From Campylobacteraceae bacterium (lineage in GTDB: Bacteria; Campylobacterota; Campylobacteria; Campylobacterales; Sulfurovaceae), in NCBI GenBank assembly GCA_026985495.1, contig JALSQJ010000195.1, forward strand, positions 1-8,175: a stretch of DNA of 8,175 nt, read 5' to 3'. Below are positions 1-6,617 of the stretch, piece after piece. A program made the translations under genes and the position numbers. The notes beneath the pieces were generated by a model. That model saw only the letters and a program-made list of their open reading frames with translations. It was not told the origin of the DNA and did not search any database. The first letter of the stretch is position 1. The number at the start of each line of letters is the position of its first letter.

Positions 1-356
1 TAAAGATAGGGAAAGATTGTATGATAGGTGATGCCTGTTATCTTTCTATTAAAGAGGGAACACGTTTGATTATTGGTGATGATTGTGGATTGTCACGAAA
101 TATTAAAATAATGACTTCAGATGGACATCCTATTTTTAAAGATGGAAAACGAATTAATAAGGCGAAAGATATTGTATTGGGGTCACATATTTGGATAGCT
201 GATAATGTTACGATTTTAAAAGGTTGCAGTATTGGAGATGGGAGTGTGGTTGGTATAAACTCAACTCTTACGAAAGATGTTCCTACCAAGAGCATCGCTG
301 TGGGGAATCCTGCAAAAATTGTGCAGGAAAATATAGCGTGGAGAAATGAGTTTTAA
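1..356 (+). CDS. Hexapeptide-repeat O-acetyltransferase, 3' part (5' end outside the window)
   Basis: This is probably an acetyl-CoA-dependent sugar O- or N-acetyltransferase with a left-handed beta-helix fold, of the maltose/CatB-like group. The frame is open to the left edge and codes KIGKDC before the first in-window ATG at 21, so that Met is internal and the gene is truncated by the window. Repeated I-G-D/x hexapeptide rungs are visible, for example around LIIGDDC, IADNVTI and [10 protein letters not shown]. The TSDGHP segment carries the likely catalytic histidine (codon 126-128). The C-terminus has the usual closing signature, [15 protein letters not shown], followed by a short tail. 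The gene faces the LPS operon and its TAA shares bases with that operon's last stop codon. The acceptor cannot be read from the sequence; a surface-polysaccharide sugar is likely from context. Confidence 0.85.
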   Translation, partial: KIGKDCMIGDACYLSIKEGTRLIIGDDCGLSRNIKIMTSDGHPIFKDGKRINKAKDIVLGSHIWIADNVTILKGCSIGDGSVVGINSTLTKDVPTKSIAVGNPAKIVQENIAWRNEF

Positions 357-1288
357 ATAACACTCTTAAAATACTCAATCGTCTTCTTTAACCCCTCTTC
401 TAATTCAATAGTAGGCTTCCAATCTAACTCTTTTTTAGCCAAATCAATAACAGGTTGACGTTGTAAAGGGTCATCTTGTGGTAGAGGCTGAAAAATAATC
501 TTTGACTTACTACCTGTGAGTTCAATCACTTTTTGGGCTAACTCTAACATGGTAAATTCATTGGGGTTACCAATGTTAACAGGACCTGTAAACTCATCTG
601 GGCTATTCATAAGTTTTATCATCCCCTCTATGAGGTCATCAATGTATTGAAAACTTCTACTTTGTGTTCCATCTCCATACATGGTAATATCTTCACCTTT
701 AAGTGCTTGGACAATAAAGTTACTCACCACACGTCCATCATTTGGGTTCATGGCTGGACCATAGGTGTTAAAGATACGAATAACTTTTATTTTAACATCA
801 TGTTGACGGTGGTAGTCAAAGAAGAGTGTCTCAGCACAACGTTTTCCCTCATCATAACAAGCTCTAATGCCTGTGGTACTGACACTTCCTCTATAGCTTT
901 CAGGTTGAGGATGTACTTCTGGGTCACCATAGACCTCTGAAGTACTCGCTTGTAAAATTTTTGCTTTACATTTTCGTGCAATGCCTAACATATTGATAGC
1001 ACCCATAACAGAAGTTTTGGTGGTTGCTACTGGGTCAAATTGGTAGTAGGGTGGTGAAGCAGGACAAGCTAGATTATAGATTTCGTCAACTTCTAATAAA
1101 ATAGGCTCTTGTACATCGTGACGAATGAGTTCAAAGTAGGGGTCGTCTATCATGTCAATAATATTTGATTTGTCCCCTGTAAAGAAGTTATCTAAACAGA
1201 TAATGTCATTGCCTTCATTGAGTAGTCTTCTGCATAGGTGGCTACCTACAAAACCTGCACCACCTGTTATTAATATTCTTTTTTTCAT
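353..1288 (-). CDS. UDP-glucuronate decarboxylase (UDP-xylose synthase), short-chain dehydrogenase/reductase family
   Basis: A cytoplasmic NAD-dependent enzyme that oxidises UDP-glucuronate at C4 and decarboxylates it, giving UDP-xylose or the 4-keto-pentose intermediate. The 311 residues fit the family. The N-terminal Rossmann motif is TGGAGFVG (residues 8-15, glycines 9, 12 and 15). The catalytic set is TSE at 116-118 and the Y145-x3-K149 pair, and the substrate region runs [18 protein letters not shown]. The late DDPLQRQP (272-279) carries the arginine that the family uses for the carboxylate or phosphate. Typical dTDP-glucose 4,6-dehydratases and GalE epimerases lack this CPASPPYYQ and DPLQR pattern, so I prefer decarboxylase. 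The ATG at 1288 has AGGAG 7 nt upstream. It is the last gene of the minus-strand operon, 18 bp after the glycosyltransferase, which suggests its product feeds a nearby sugar transferase. It also overlaps the convergent acetyltransferase by 4 bp. Confidence 0.9.
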   Translation of the reverse strand: MKKRILITGGAGFVGSHLCRRLLNEGNDIICLDNFFTGDKSNIIDMIDDPYFELIRHDVQEPILLEVDEIYNLACPASPPYYQFDPVATTKTSVMGAINMLGIARKCKAKILQASTSEVYGDPEVHPQPESYRGSVSTTGIRACYDEGKRCAETLFFDYHRQHDVKIKVIRIFNTYGPAMNPNDGRVVSNFIVQALKGEDITMYGDGTQSRSFQYIDDLIEGMIKLMNSPDEFTGPVNIGNPNEFTMLELAQKVIELTGSKSKIIFQPLPQDDPLQRQPVIDLAKKELDWKPTIELEEGLKKTIEYFKSVI

Positions 1289-1306
1289 TCTTCTACTCCT
1301 AGTTGA

Positions 1307-2083
1307 TTAAGATTCTTTGATAAGCTCTTCATTTTTTGCATGTGTCCATTTACTTTTTGGTCTATCTAAATATTGAAAATGCTCATTGGTAAAACTTCCT
1401 TGAATGCAAGTATATTTATAGTAACGATAGTTAACCTTTTTCTCTCCAATTGCTTCATTTAATACCAATGGACCAGTTAGTGCATATACACCTCCATCTA
1501 CTCTTTTATTTTCTATATTATCAATAATTATTTCAATTGTTTTTTCTAAAATAGGATTGCTTGGAGATGAGGCAATAAAGTAGTTTGTATAATGCTCTTT
1601 ATTGAGTAAAATAACTTCTTTATCATCTGACTTGATTAATTTAGATAGAAACCAAACAGCATGAGCATCAATATCTAAATAGAGACCACCATAATAGTTT
1701 AATACAAATATACGCCATAAATCAGCTTGTGCCGCACCATTGGTAAGTTGGCTAAAGGCTTTATATATCTTTGGAGATGCATGTTTTTTCATAAAATCAT
1801 CTCGTGCTTCTGTACTTACATATCGATACTCATAGTCGTATCCCATTAGTCGGTTGAAAAGATAGTTCACATAGACAGGAAGTGTTGCTTTATTGGTGAA
1901 ATTGGTCTGCCAAATAATCTTAGGAATAGTCTGTTTTTTATTGGATTTAAAAAGAGGGGATTTCTTCTCAGGAATTGTAAATCTAAATGTTGGAAATATG
2001 AAGTGAAAAATATAGGAAAACCCTTTAATAATTGCTCCTGTGAGTTTGGCTAAACGGTTAATAATAATAGCTTGTATTTTCAT
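1307..2083 (-). CDS. DXD-motif glycosyltransferase, GT32/OCH1-like (Gly_transf_sug type)
   Basis: A probable nucleotide-sugar-dependent glycosyltransferase that modifies the LPS core or a related surface glycan on the cytoplasmic face of the membrane. The 258 residues include IPKIIWQT at 53-60, the family's typical first strand. The block AAQADLWRIFVLNYYGGLYLDID (residues 117-139) follows, with the metal-binding D137-x-D139. A KWTHA segment near 246 resembles the family's C-terminal end. Residues 21-33 are hydrophobic and aromatic (a membrane-association helix is possible), but there is no signal peptide. The ATG at 2083 is preceded by GAGG with a 7-nt spacer. It lies 36 bp downstream of waaM and 18 bp upstream of the UDP-glucuronate decarboxylase. 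Donor and acceptor are not readable. A pentose donor made by the neighbour is an attractive inference only. Confidence 0.85.
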   Translation of the reverse strand: MKIQAIIINRLAKLTGAIIKGFSYIFHFIFPTFRFTIPEKKSPLFKSNKKQTIPKIIWQTNFTNKATLPVYVNYLFNRLMGYDYEYRYVSTEARDDFMKKHASPKIYKAFSQLTNGAAQADLWRIFVLNYYGGLYLDIDAHAVWFLSKLIKSDDKEVILLNKEHYTNYFIASSPSNPILEKTIEIIIDNIENKRVDGGVYALTGPLVLNEAIGEKKVNYRYYKYTCIQGSFTNEHFQYLDRPKSKWTHAKNEELIKES

Positions 2084-2119
2084 ACTTTATCCTCTTTTTA
2101 AAATATAATTGAATTTTAT

Positions 2120-3019
2120 CTAAATTTTATAGATTTCTCTATAAAACTCTTTCCATCGTTTATGCATCCAAAACCACTGTTTAGGATTTTTGCGAATTAC
2201 AAACTCCATTGCCTTTGCTTGAGCGATGGTCATCTTTTCAATATCTTCTTCTTGATTATCTGTTTTTATACTTTTAATAGGGGGATATATAGTAACAGTA
2301 TAGTCCTTATAATTATTAGTTTCAATGAATGCAGGAACAATATCAAGTCCAAATTTTCGTGAAAGTACTGAGGCAATAGGGGTGTGGGTAACTTTATGAT
2401 TTAAAAAATCTACATTAACCGATTGGTCAAGTGGAATATGTTGGTCAACTAAAATTCCTACTATTTTCTTTTGTGCTATTGCTTTAATGCACCCTTTCAT
2501 AGCTCCTTTCTTATACACCATCTCAACATTAAATCGTTCACGATTAGCTTTTAAAATTTTATCCATAACCTCTGAATCAAGTTTACGCCCCACCCCAACA
2601 AGGGTAAGGTTATATTTAATTGCAATAGATTGTGAGAGTAGTTCCCAATTTCCATAATGTCCTGTAACTAAGATAAACTGTTTGTCCATATTTTGATATG
2701 CTTCAATAACCTCACCACCTTTAAAGGTTACACTTTTTAATATTTCTGAAATGGGTAGCTTATCACGTCTTATAATTCCAAAGGTAGTATCGGCTAAATT
2801 GGTAAAGGCTTCCACTCCTATCTCTTTTTTTTCTTTATCACTTAGGCTACTATTAAAAGCTAAATCGAGATTATTGTTAATAATTTTTTGATGCTTTTTA
2901 CTTAAAGTATAAGCAACTTTAGCAATAAATTTAGTAAGATGGAGAGTTGTTTGTTGAGATAAACTTCCTAAGAGAAAAGAGAAACTTTTATAAAGCCCTA
3001 AGTAGAGGTAATCACGCAT
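2120..3019 (-). CDS. waaM: Lipid A biosynthesis acyltransferase (LpxL/HtrB/WaaM family)
   Basis: An inner-membrane acyltransferase that adds a secondary (acyloxyacyl) fatty acid to the lipid A precursor, using acyl-ACP. The 299 residues are the normal family length. The N-terminal ~20 residues (YLYLGLYKSFSFLLGSL) form the membrane anchor. The catalytic H-x4-D/E motif is HYGNWE at 121-126. The DQH block at 192-194, the IASVLSRKFGLDIVPAF stretch and the C-terminal NPKQWFWMHKRWK (278-290) are all hallmarks. The start ATG at 3019 lies inside waaC, an 8-bp overlap, with AAAGGAG 7 nt upstream, so translation is probably coupled. The waaC-waaM pairing matches the inner-core locus of Campylobacter (established knowledge, recalled). 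Whether it is the first (LpxL) or second (LpxM) late acyltransferase cannot be settled from the sequence. Confidence 0.92.
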   Translation of the reverse strand: MRDYLYLGLYKSFSFLLGSLSQQTTLHLTKFIAKVAYTLSKKHQKIINNNLDLAFNSSLSDKEKKEIGVEAFTNLADTTFGIIRRDKLPISEILKSVTFKGGEVIEAYQNMDKQFILVTGHYGNWELLSQSIAIKYNLTLVGVGRKLDSEVMDKILKANRERFNVEMVYKKGAMKGCIKAIAQKKIVGILVDQHIPLDQSVNVDFLNHKVTHTPIASVLSRKFGLDIVPAFIETNNYKDYTVTIYPPIKSIKTDNQEEDIEKMTIAQAKAMEFVIRKNPKQWFWMHKRWKEFYREIYKI

Positions 3020-3983
3020 CTAAAAGCTCCTTTGCTAACTTAATAATGTTTTTTGGGTCTATCTCTTTTATTGAAAAATCCTCTTTATCTAATTTGAGTG
3101 GATTGACCTTAGAGTTTGATTTGATAACTCTGTTTATAGGGGTAATGTAGCTATTTCGCTCTTCAGGTGTATTTCCAAAAAGTGTAATAGATGGGATATT
3201 TAATCCCCATGCCATATGTGTGGGTCCTGTATCTCCACCAATTACTAATGTTGCATTTGCAACAACTGATTTAAGCTCATTTAAGTTCATTTTGTCGGCA
3301 ATGGTGACATGATGAAGTTGATTAAGATAGGTAGCAACCTCTCTCTCTTTATCATTTGACCAAATAACTAAAATAGGTCTATTTAACCCTTTTGCCACCT
3401 CTAAAAATAACTTTTTGGGATATATTTTATTTTTTACTGAAGCACCAACAACAAATAAAATATATCCATTTTTCTTGGTTTTAGGAGAGTATAAAAAAGG
3501 GCTTTTATTTAAAATATCTTCTTTTGAAATAGATATATTTAATGGTTCTAATAATACTTTTAAATTTCTATCTATGGCATTTGAAGCATAATCAATCTCT
3601 ATGGTTTGGTTGTAAAATAGAGACGCAATCTCTTCTCTAATGGAGTTTTTTGAAAATCCAGCTACTCTTTTCCCTAAAAGTTTAGCCGTAATTGCCGACT
3701 TTAAAAGTCCTTGGGCATCTATAACTAAATCATAACTATTTTTAGAATAGTTTTTTACTTTTTTTATCTCTTTAAATAGAGCTAATTTATCATTTTTGAT
3801 CGCTTTAAGATTAACAGTTAAGATATTGTCAATATGAGGATTATGTTCTAAAATTTGTGTAAAACCCTCTTCAACTATCCAATCTATTTGGATATTTGGT
3901 TTAACTTTTTTAATATATTGTAACGCAACCATCGCATGGATAATATCCCCCATAGCAGAAAGTTTAACGATGGCAATTTTCAT
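3012..3983 (-). CDS. waaC: ADP-heptose:LPS heptosyltransferase I (GT9)
   Basis: Transfers L-glycero-D-manno-heptose from ADP-heptose to Kdo of the LPS inner core, in the cytoplasm at the inner membrane. The N-terminus (from ATG 3983) reads MKIAIVKLSAMGDIIHA. The SxMGD motif contains the family's catalytic aspartate and distinguishes WaaC from WaaF (which has a WVGD-type motif). A VIDAQGLLKSA segment follows near residue 90. The C-terminal domain carries GGDTGPTHMAWGL, the ADP-heptose-binding signature. From ATG 3983 the protein has 323 residues, normal for GT9. A TTG lies two codons upstream at 3989, but it leaves no room behind the AAGG (3990-3993), whereas ATG 3983 sits 6 nt after it, so I chose 3983. 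It begins 8 bp after mqnA and overlaps waaM by 8 bp. Confidence 0.93.
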   Translation of the reverse strand: MKIAIVKLSAMGDIIHAMVALQYIKKVKPNIQIDWIVEEGFTQILEHNPHIDNILTVNLKAIKNDKLALFKEIKKVKNYSKNSYDLVIDAQGLLKSAITAKLLGKRVAGFSKNSIREEIASLFYNQTIEIDYASNAIDRNLKVLLEPLNISISKEDILNKSPFLYSPKTKKNGYILFVVGASVKNKIYPKKLFLEVAKGLNRPILVIWSNDKEREVATYLNQLHHVTIADKMNLNELKSVVANATLVIGGDTGPTHMAWGLNIPSITLFGNTPEERNSYITPINRVIKSNSKVNPLKLDKEDFSIKEIDPKNIIKLAKELLDA

Positions 3984-3991
3984 GAACAACC

Positions 3992-4639
3992 TTATACTCT
4001 TTTACTCTTTTTTAAAAATAGTTTTAACGATTTTTTTGATTTATAGTTCATATTATACTCAATATGTTTTAAATACCATAGAAGTTGGGCAGGAGTAATC
4101 TCTCTTCTCTTTGCTTCACGTTTTAAAATGTATTGAGGTATTTTAATTGGTTGTTTACTAAATGTTTTTGCAAGTTTTTTAACACTTTTACCATGACAAC
4201 GGTAGCATAGTCGAGCAAATACAAAAGGGAGTTTTGTCCTTCTATACCACTCTAGCGAGAGGTCAATACCCTCTCCACCTTTTAGGTAATAGGTTAAGGC
4301 TTTATCTCCAATAACTACTTCACCTTGAACATTAAGGAGTTTAGCTAAACAGTTTGAGGTAGCAGACTCATTATCAATCTTATTCTCTCCTTTAACTACA
4401 AAAACAGAATGGACAGCTCTATTTGCAATAATTCCCAAGTTGGTACAGTGATATTTAGAAGAGTCGATACTAGAGATAAATCCTGCATCTATTTGTGCTT
4501 TTTTTAATGCTTTGTTAATTTGGCTAGGGACATTTTTGCGATAGTTGAGTCCCATCTTAAGACCAGAGTGTCTAATATATCGTTTCATAAAGAGTTGAAA
4601 TGGTAAAAGGTTAAGGTAGCTAATTGAGCCAAATATCAC
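3992..4639 (-). CDS. mqnA: Chorismate dehydratase MqnA (futalosine pathway of menaquinone synthesis)
   Basis: Dehydrates chorismate to 3-[(1-carboxyvinyl)oxy]benzoate, the first committed step of the futalosine menaquinone pathway; cytoplasmic, with a periplasmic-binding-protein-like fold. Family marks are FGSISYLNLLPF at 3-14, the DAGFISSIDSSKY segment at 51-63, VHSVFVVK at 76-83, VVIGDKAL at 108-115 and LSLEWYRRTKLPFVFARL at 127-144. At 215 residues it is on the short side of the family. The lysine-rich C-terminus still includes the ITPAQLLWYLKHI helix, so I see no truncation. The start codon is GTG at 4639: an in-frame TAA lies six codons upstream with no ATG between, and AGGG sits about 7 nt before the GTG. 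It is the first gene of the LPS operon, which couples a respiratory quinone gene to envelope genes. Confidence 0.9.
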   Translation of the reverse strand: MIFGSISYLNLLPFQLFMKRYIRHSGLKMGLNYRKNVPSQINKALKKAQIDAGFISSIDSSKYHCTNLGIIANRAVHSVFVVKGENKIDNESATSNCLAKLLNVQGEVVIGDKALTYYLKGGEGIDLSLEWYRRTKLPFVFARLCYRCHGKSVKKLAKTFSKQPIKIPQYILKREAKRREITPAQLLWYLKHIEYNMNYKSKKSLKLFLKKSKRV

Positions 4640-4671
4640 AGTTGAACCCTTTGGTTATAAAATTAAGCATG

Positions 4672-4677
4672 ATTATA
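4672..4677 (-). promoter_or_regulatory. -10 box of the mqnA-waaC-waaM operon promoter
   Basis: Reading the minus strand there is a perfect TATAAT about 33 nt before the GTG of mqnA, which would start a leader of roughly 26 nt near base 4665. No convincing -35 hexamer is seen 16-18 bp upstream, as is common for the housekeeping sigma factor in Campylobacterota. The box forms the left arm of an inverted repeat with the moaD -10. Confidence 0.6.
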
Positions 4678-4689
4678 TCAAACAACTTT

Positions 4690-4695
4690 TATAAT
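4690..4695 (+). promoter_or_regulatory. -10 box of the moaD-moaE-moeA promoter
   Basis: A perfect TATAAT lies 31 nt before the moaD ATG. The predicted transcription start is near 4702, giving a leader of about 25 nt with an AGGGA ribosome site at 4713-4717. No clear -35 box is seen. The region that would hold it (about 4667-4672) touches the -10 box of the opposing mqnA promoter, so the two polymerases should compete. Confidence 0.6.
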
Positions 4696-4726
4696 CAGCT
4701 AACTTTATATATAGGGAAAAATTATA

Positions 4727-4948
4727 ATGGTAAAAATAGAATTTTTAGGTCCAATATCTGAAGAGAGCATTGAGTTAGAAGCTAAAACTTTGGCAGATGT
4801 AGCAATACAACTTCAAAATATAGAGTCCATTGCTCCATGGCTAGATAAGTGTGCAGTAGCTGTAAATGATCAGATGACATCAGATTTAAGCGTAAGATTA
4901 AATTCGGGAGATAAAATTTCAATCTTACCTCCTGTATGTGGAGGTTAA
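4727..4948 (+). CDS. moaD: Molybdopterin synthase small subunit MoaD (ubiquitin-like sulfur carrier)
   Basis: The small subunit of molybdopterin synthase. Its C-terminal glycine is adenylated and then thiocarboxylated to donate sulfur to precursor Z (cPMP). The protein has 73 residues, slightly shorter than the usual ~80. It opens with a beta strand (MVKIEFLG), has the ALxDx-type helix (TLADVAIQLQNI) and the VAVNDQ turn near residues 45-50, and ends in SILPPVCGG. The terminal Gly-Gly is the functional signature and is intact. The ATG at 4727 has AGGGA 9 nt upstream. It is first in a run with moaE (1 bp apart) and moeA. The codons for the terminal Gly-Gly also make up the moaE ribosome site. 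Confidence 0.93.
   Translation: MVKIEFLGPISEESIELEAKTLADVAIQLQNIESIAPWLDKCAVAVNDQMTSDLSVRLNSGDKISILPPVCGG
4940..4944 (+). promoter_or_regulatory. moaE Shine-Dalgarno inside the last codons of moaD
   Basis: GGAGG lies 5 nt before ATG 4950 and is made of the GGA and GGT codons for the terminal glycines of MoaD. It decides the moaE start. A GTG at 4938 is in frame with moaE, but it overlaps this site and has no site of its own upstream. Ribosomes finishing moaD would be placed right at the moaE start, so translational coupling is likely. Confidence 0.7.
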
Positions 4949-4949
4949 A

Positions 4950-5387
4950 ATGGAACTCTATAACGGTTCACTAGATATTGAGATGATTTTTACTAAGTGG
5001 TTAAATGAAGAGAAAAATTCAAATTATGGAGCATATATACCATTTATTGGGACAATTAGAGCAGAGAATGGAATTGATGCATTAAGTTTTGATATATATG
5101 AACCGATACTTCAAAAATGGTTTAATGGGTGGGGTGAAAAGGCAGAAAAATTAGGGGCAAAAGTAAAGATGGCTCATGCTATTGGTGATGTACCTGTGCA
5201 TACCTCCTCCTATATTTCAGCTGTATTTTCCCCTAAACGGCGTGTTGCTTTAGAGCTTATAGATGAGTTTGTAGAAGATTTTAAGGCAAATGCTCCAATT
5301 TGGAAGTATGATGTCAAAGATGGAAAACGAATCTATGCAGAAGATAGAAGCACCCCTATGAGTGGGTCAGGGATTCTATCTAAATAG
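4950..5387 (+). CDS. moaE: Molybdopterin synthase catalytic (large) subunit MoaE
   Basis: The catalytic subunit that binds cPMP and adds two sulfurs from MoaD thiocarboxylate to form molybdopterin. From ATG 4950 it has 145 residues, normal for the family. Visible marks are AYIPFIGTIRAEN at 28-40 (the arginine of GTIR is conserved), the FSPKRRVALELIDEFVEDFKANAPIWK run ending at K119, and K126 in DGKRIY. Both lysines match the family's active-site lysines, and the C-terminus has the short tail after DRS. The loop around HAIGDVPVHTSSY differs in wording from enterobacterial MoaE but keeps the GD-V core. It is 1 bp after moaD and 22 bp before moeA. The order moaD-moaE-moeA is, to my recollection, also that of Campylobacter jejuni. 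Confidence 0.92.
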   Translation: MELYNGSLDIEMIFTKWLNEEKNSNYGAYIPFIGTIRAENGIDALSFDIYEPILQKWFNGWGEKAEKLGAKVKMAHAIGDVPVHTSSYISAVFSPKRRVALELIDEFVEDFKANAPIWKYDVKDGKRIYAEDRSTPMSGSGILSK

Positions 5388-5409
5388 TTAACTAATAAGG
5401 AAGATAAGA

Positions 5410-6615
5410 ATGGCATTTATGCACTTCGATGAATCTATTGAGATTTTAGAGAATATAGAGATTAAAAATTATAAAAAAGTTAAAAAATATTTAACCAATA
5501 CTTTAGGGTATATTTTAGCCGAAGATATTGTAACCAACCACAACTCGCCAGAGTTTCCTACTTCTGCGATGGATGGCTATGCTGTTAAACATGAAGATTT
5601 AGCATTAGGAAGATTAAAAATTTTAGGTATTAACCCAGCTGGAGTAGAGTTAAGTGATAAGGTTATTGGTGGAGTTTGTATTAAAACCTTTACAGGCTCA
5701 CTTATGCCAAAGGGTTCTGATACACTAATTCCCATTGAGAATGTAACGGTTGAGGATAATGAGATTATTATAAATGAAGATGTCCCTTTTGGGTTTTCAG
5801 TTCGAGCTATTGGAGAGAATTATGAAAAAGGTCAAACACTCATTAAAAAGGGAACAAAGATAGACTTTGCAGATATTGGAGTGATGGCAAGTTTGAATAT
5901 TGTTTCACCTTTGGTCTATGAAAAACCTAGAGTATCTATTCTCTCAACAGGTTCAGAACTTTTAGAGTTGGGAGAGGTACAAACTTCAGATGCTCAAATA
6001 AGAAGTTCAAATAACTATATTTTAGAGGCATTAGTCAAAAAATATTCTGGAGAAGCTTTACAGTTAGGGTGTATTGCAGATGATAAAGAGAATATTTTAC
6101 AAAGTGTAAAAGAGGCTTTAGCTCAAAGTGATATAGTGGTTACTACAGGTGGAGTATCGGTAGGTGATTTTGATTTTGTAAAAGATGTGATTGTTGAGCT
6201 TGGTTGTAAAGTTCTTTTTAAAGGGGTAAGAGTTAAACCAGGACAACATATTATGGTAGCACAAAAAGAGGATAAATTTATTGTAGCCCTACCTGGCTTT
6301 GCCTACTCTTCAACTGTTACAGCACTGCTCTATATGGTTCCTATTATTGCTAAGTTACAAAATGGAAAATCTCCATTACGCATGGTAGAGGCTACTCTAC
6401 GAGATAAGTTTAATAAACGAAATAGAAAAGCAGAGTTTACAGCTTGTAACTATAGTTTAGAAGATGGAAAATACTTTGTTGATTTTAATGGTAAAAAATC
6501 TGGTTCTTCAGCAATCTTAACTAATATGCTTGGTTCAATCGCCCTTTTAGTTACTTCAGAAGATGATAGCTCTAAAGAGGTTGGAGATACAGTAAACATA
6601 CTGCTTATAGATTAA
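5410..6615 (+). CDS. moeA: Molybdopterin molybdenumtransferase MoeA
   Basis: Inserts molybdate into adenylylated molybdopterin to make the molybdenum cofactor; cytoplasmic and dimeric. The 401 residues have the three usual parts. The N-terminal MoeA domain (to about 165) has the signature SAMDGYAVKHEDL at 52-64. The MogA-like domain has SILSTGSELLELGE at 176-189, DIVVTTGGVSVGDFDFVKD at 241-259 and KGVRVKPGQH at 271-280. The C-terminal domain starts near 325. The segment that is LPGNPVS in well-studied MoeA proteins is here LPGFAYSS (294-301), losing the NP. This may mark the MoeA2-type paralog of Campylobacterota (inference). ATG 5410 has AAGGAAG 6 nt upstream; an ATG three codons later is less well placed. 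No Rho-independent terminator follows, and a minus-strand small ORF ends 2 bp beyond the stop. Confidence 0.93.
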   Translation: MAFMHFDESIEILENIEIKNYKKVKKYLTNTLGYILAEDIVTNHNSPEFPTSAMDGYAVKHEDLALGRLKILGINPAGVELSDKVIGGVCIKTFTGSLMPKGSDTLIPIENVTVEDNEIIINEDVPFGFSVRAIGENYEKGQTLIKKGTKIDFADIGVMASLNIVSPLVYEKPRVSILSTGSELLELGEVQTSDAQIRSSNNYILEALVKKYSGEALQLGCIADDKENILQSVKEALAQSDIVVTTGGVSVGDFDFVKDVIVELGCKVLFKGVRVKPGQHIMVAQKEDKFIVALPGFAYSSTVTALLYMVPIIAKLQNGKSPLRMVEATLRDKFNKRNRKAEFTACNYSLEDGKYFVDFNGKKSGSSAILTNMLGSIALLVTSEDDSSKEVGDTVNILLID

Positions 6616-6617
6616 CT

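Noticed and set aside
38..295. 85-codon minus-strand ORF opposite the acetyltransferase.
   Set aside because: It is a shadow of the hexapeptide-repeat gene, with no ribosome site and no recognisable protein pattern.
647..981. Two ORFs (647-940 plus; 787-981 minus) inside the decarboxylase gene.
   Set aside because: The true frame has continuous catalytic motifs here. These are overlapping shadows with no supporting signals.
2104..2109. Plus-strand TATAAT between waaM and the glycosyltransferase.
   Set aside because: It points against all genes in this region, has no -35 box and is followed by no plus-strand gene. It is expected by chance in AT-rich gaps.
3244..3265. GTTGC/GCAAC inverted repeat within waaC.
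   Set aside because: It lies in well-conserved codons and has no link to a start, stop or T-run. A chance repeat in coding sequence is the simplest explanation.
3984..3989. Earlier TTG start for waaC, two codons before ATG 3983.
   Set aside because: The AAGG ribosome site lies directly against the TTG with no spacer, but 6 nt before the ATG. The family's first strand also begins at MKIAIVKL.
4645..4656. AACC-cttt-GGTT hairpin covering the mqnA ribosome site, a possible RNA switch.
   Set aside because: Four base pairs with a tetraloop is too weak and too common in AT-rich leaders. The leader of about 26 nt leaves no room for a riboswitch.
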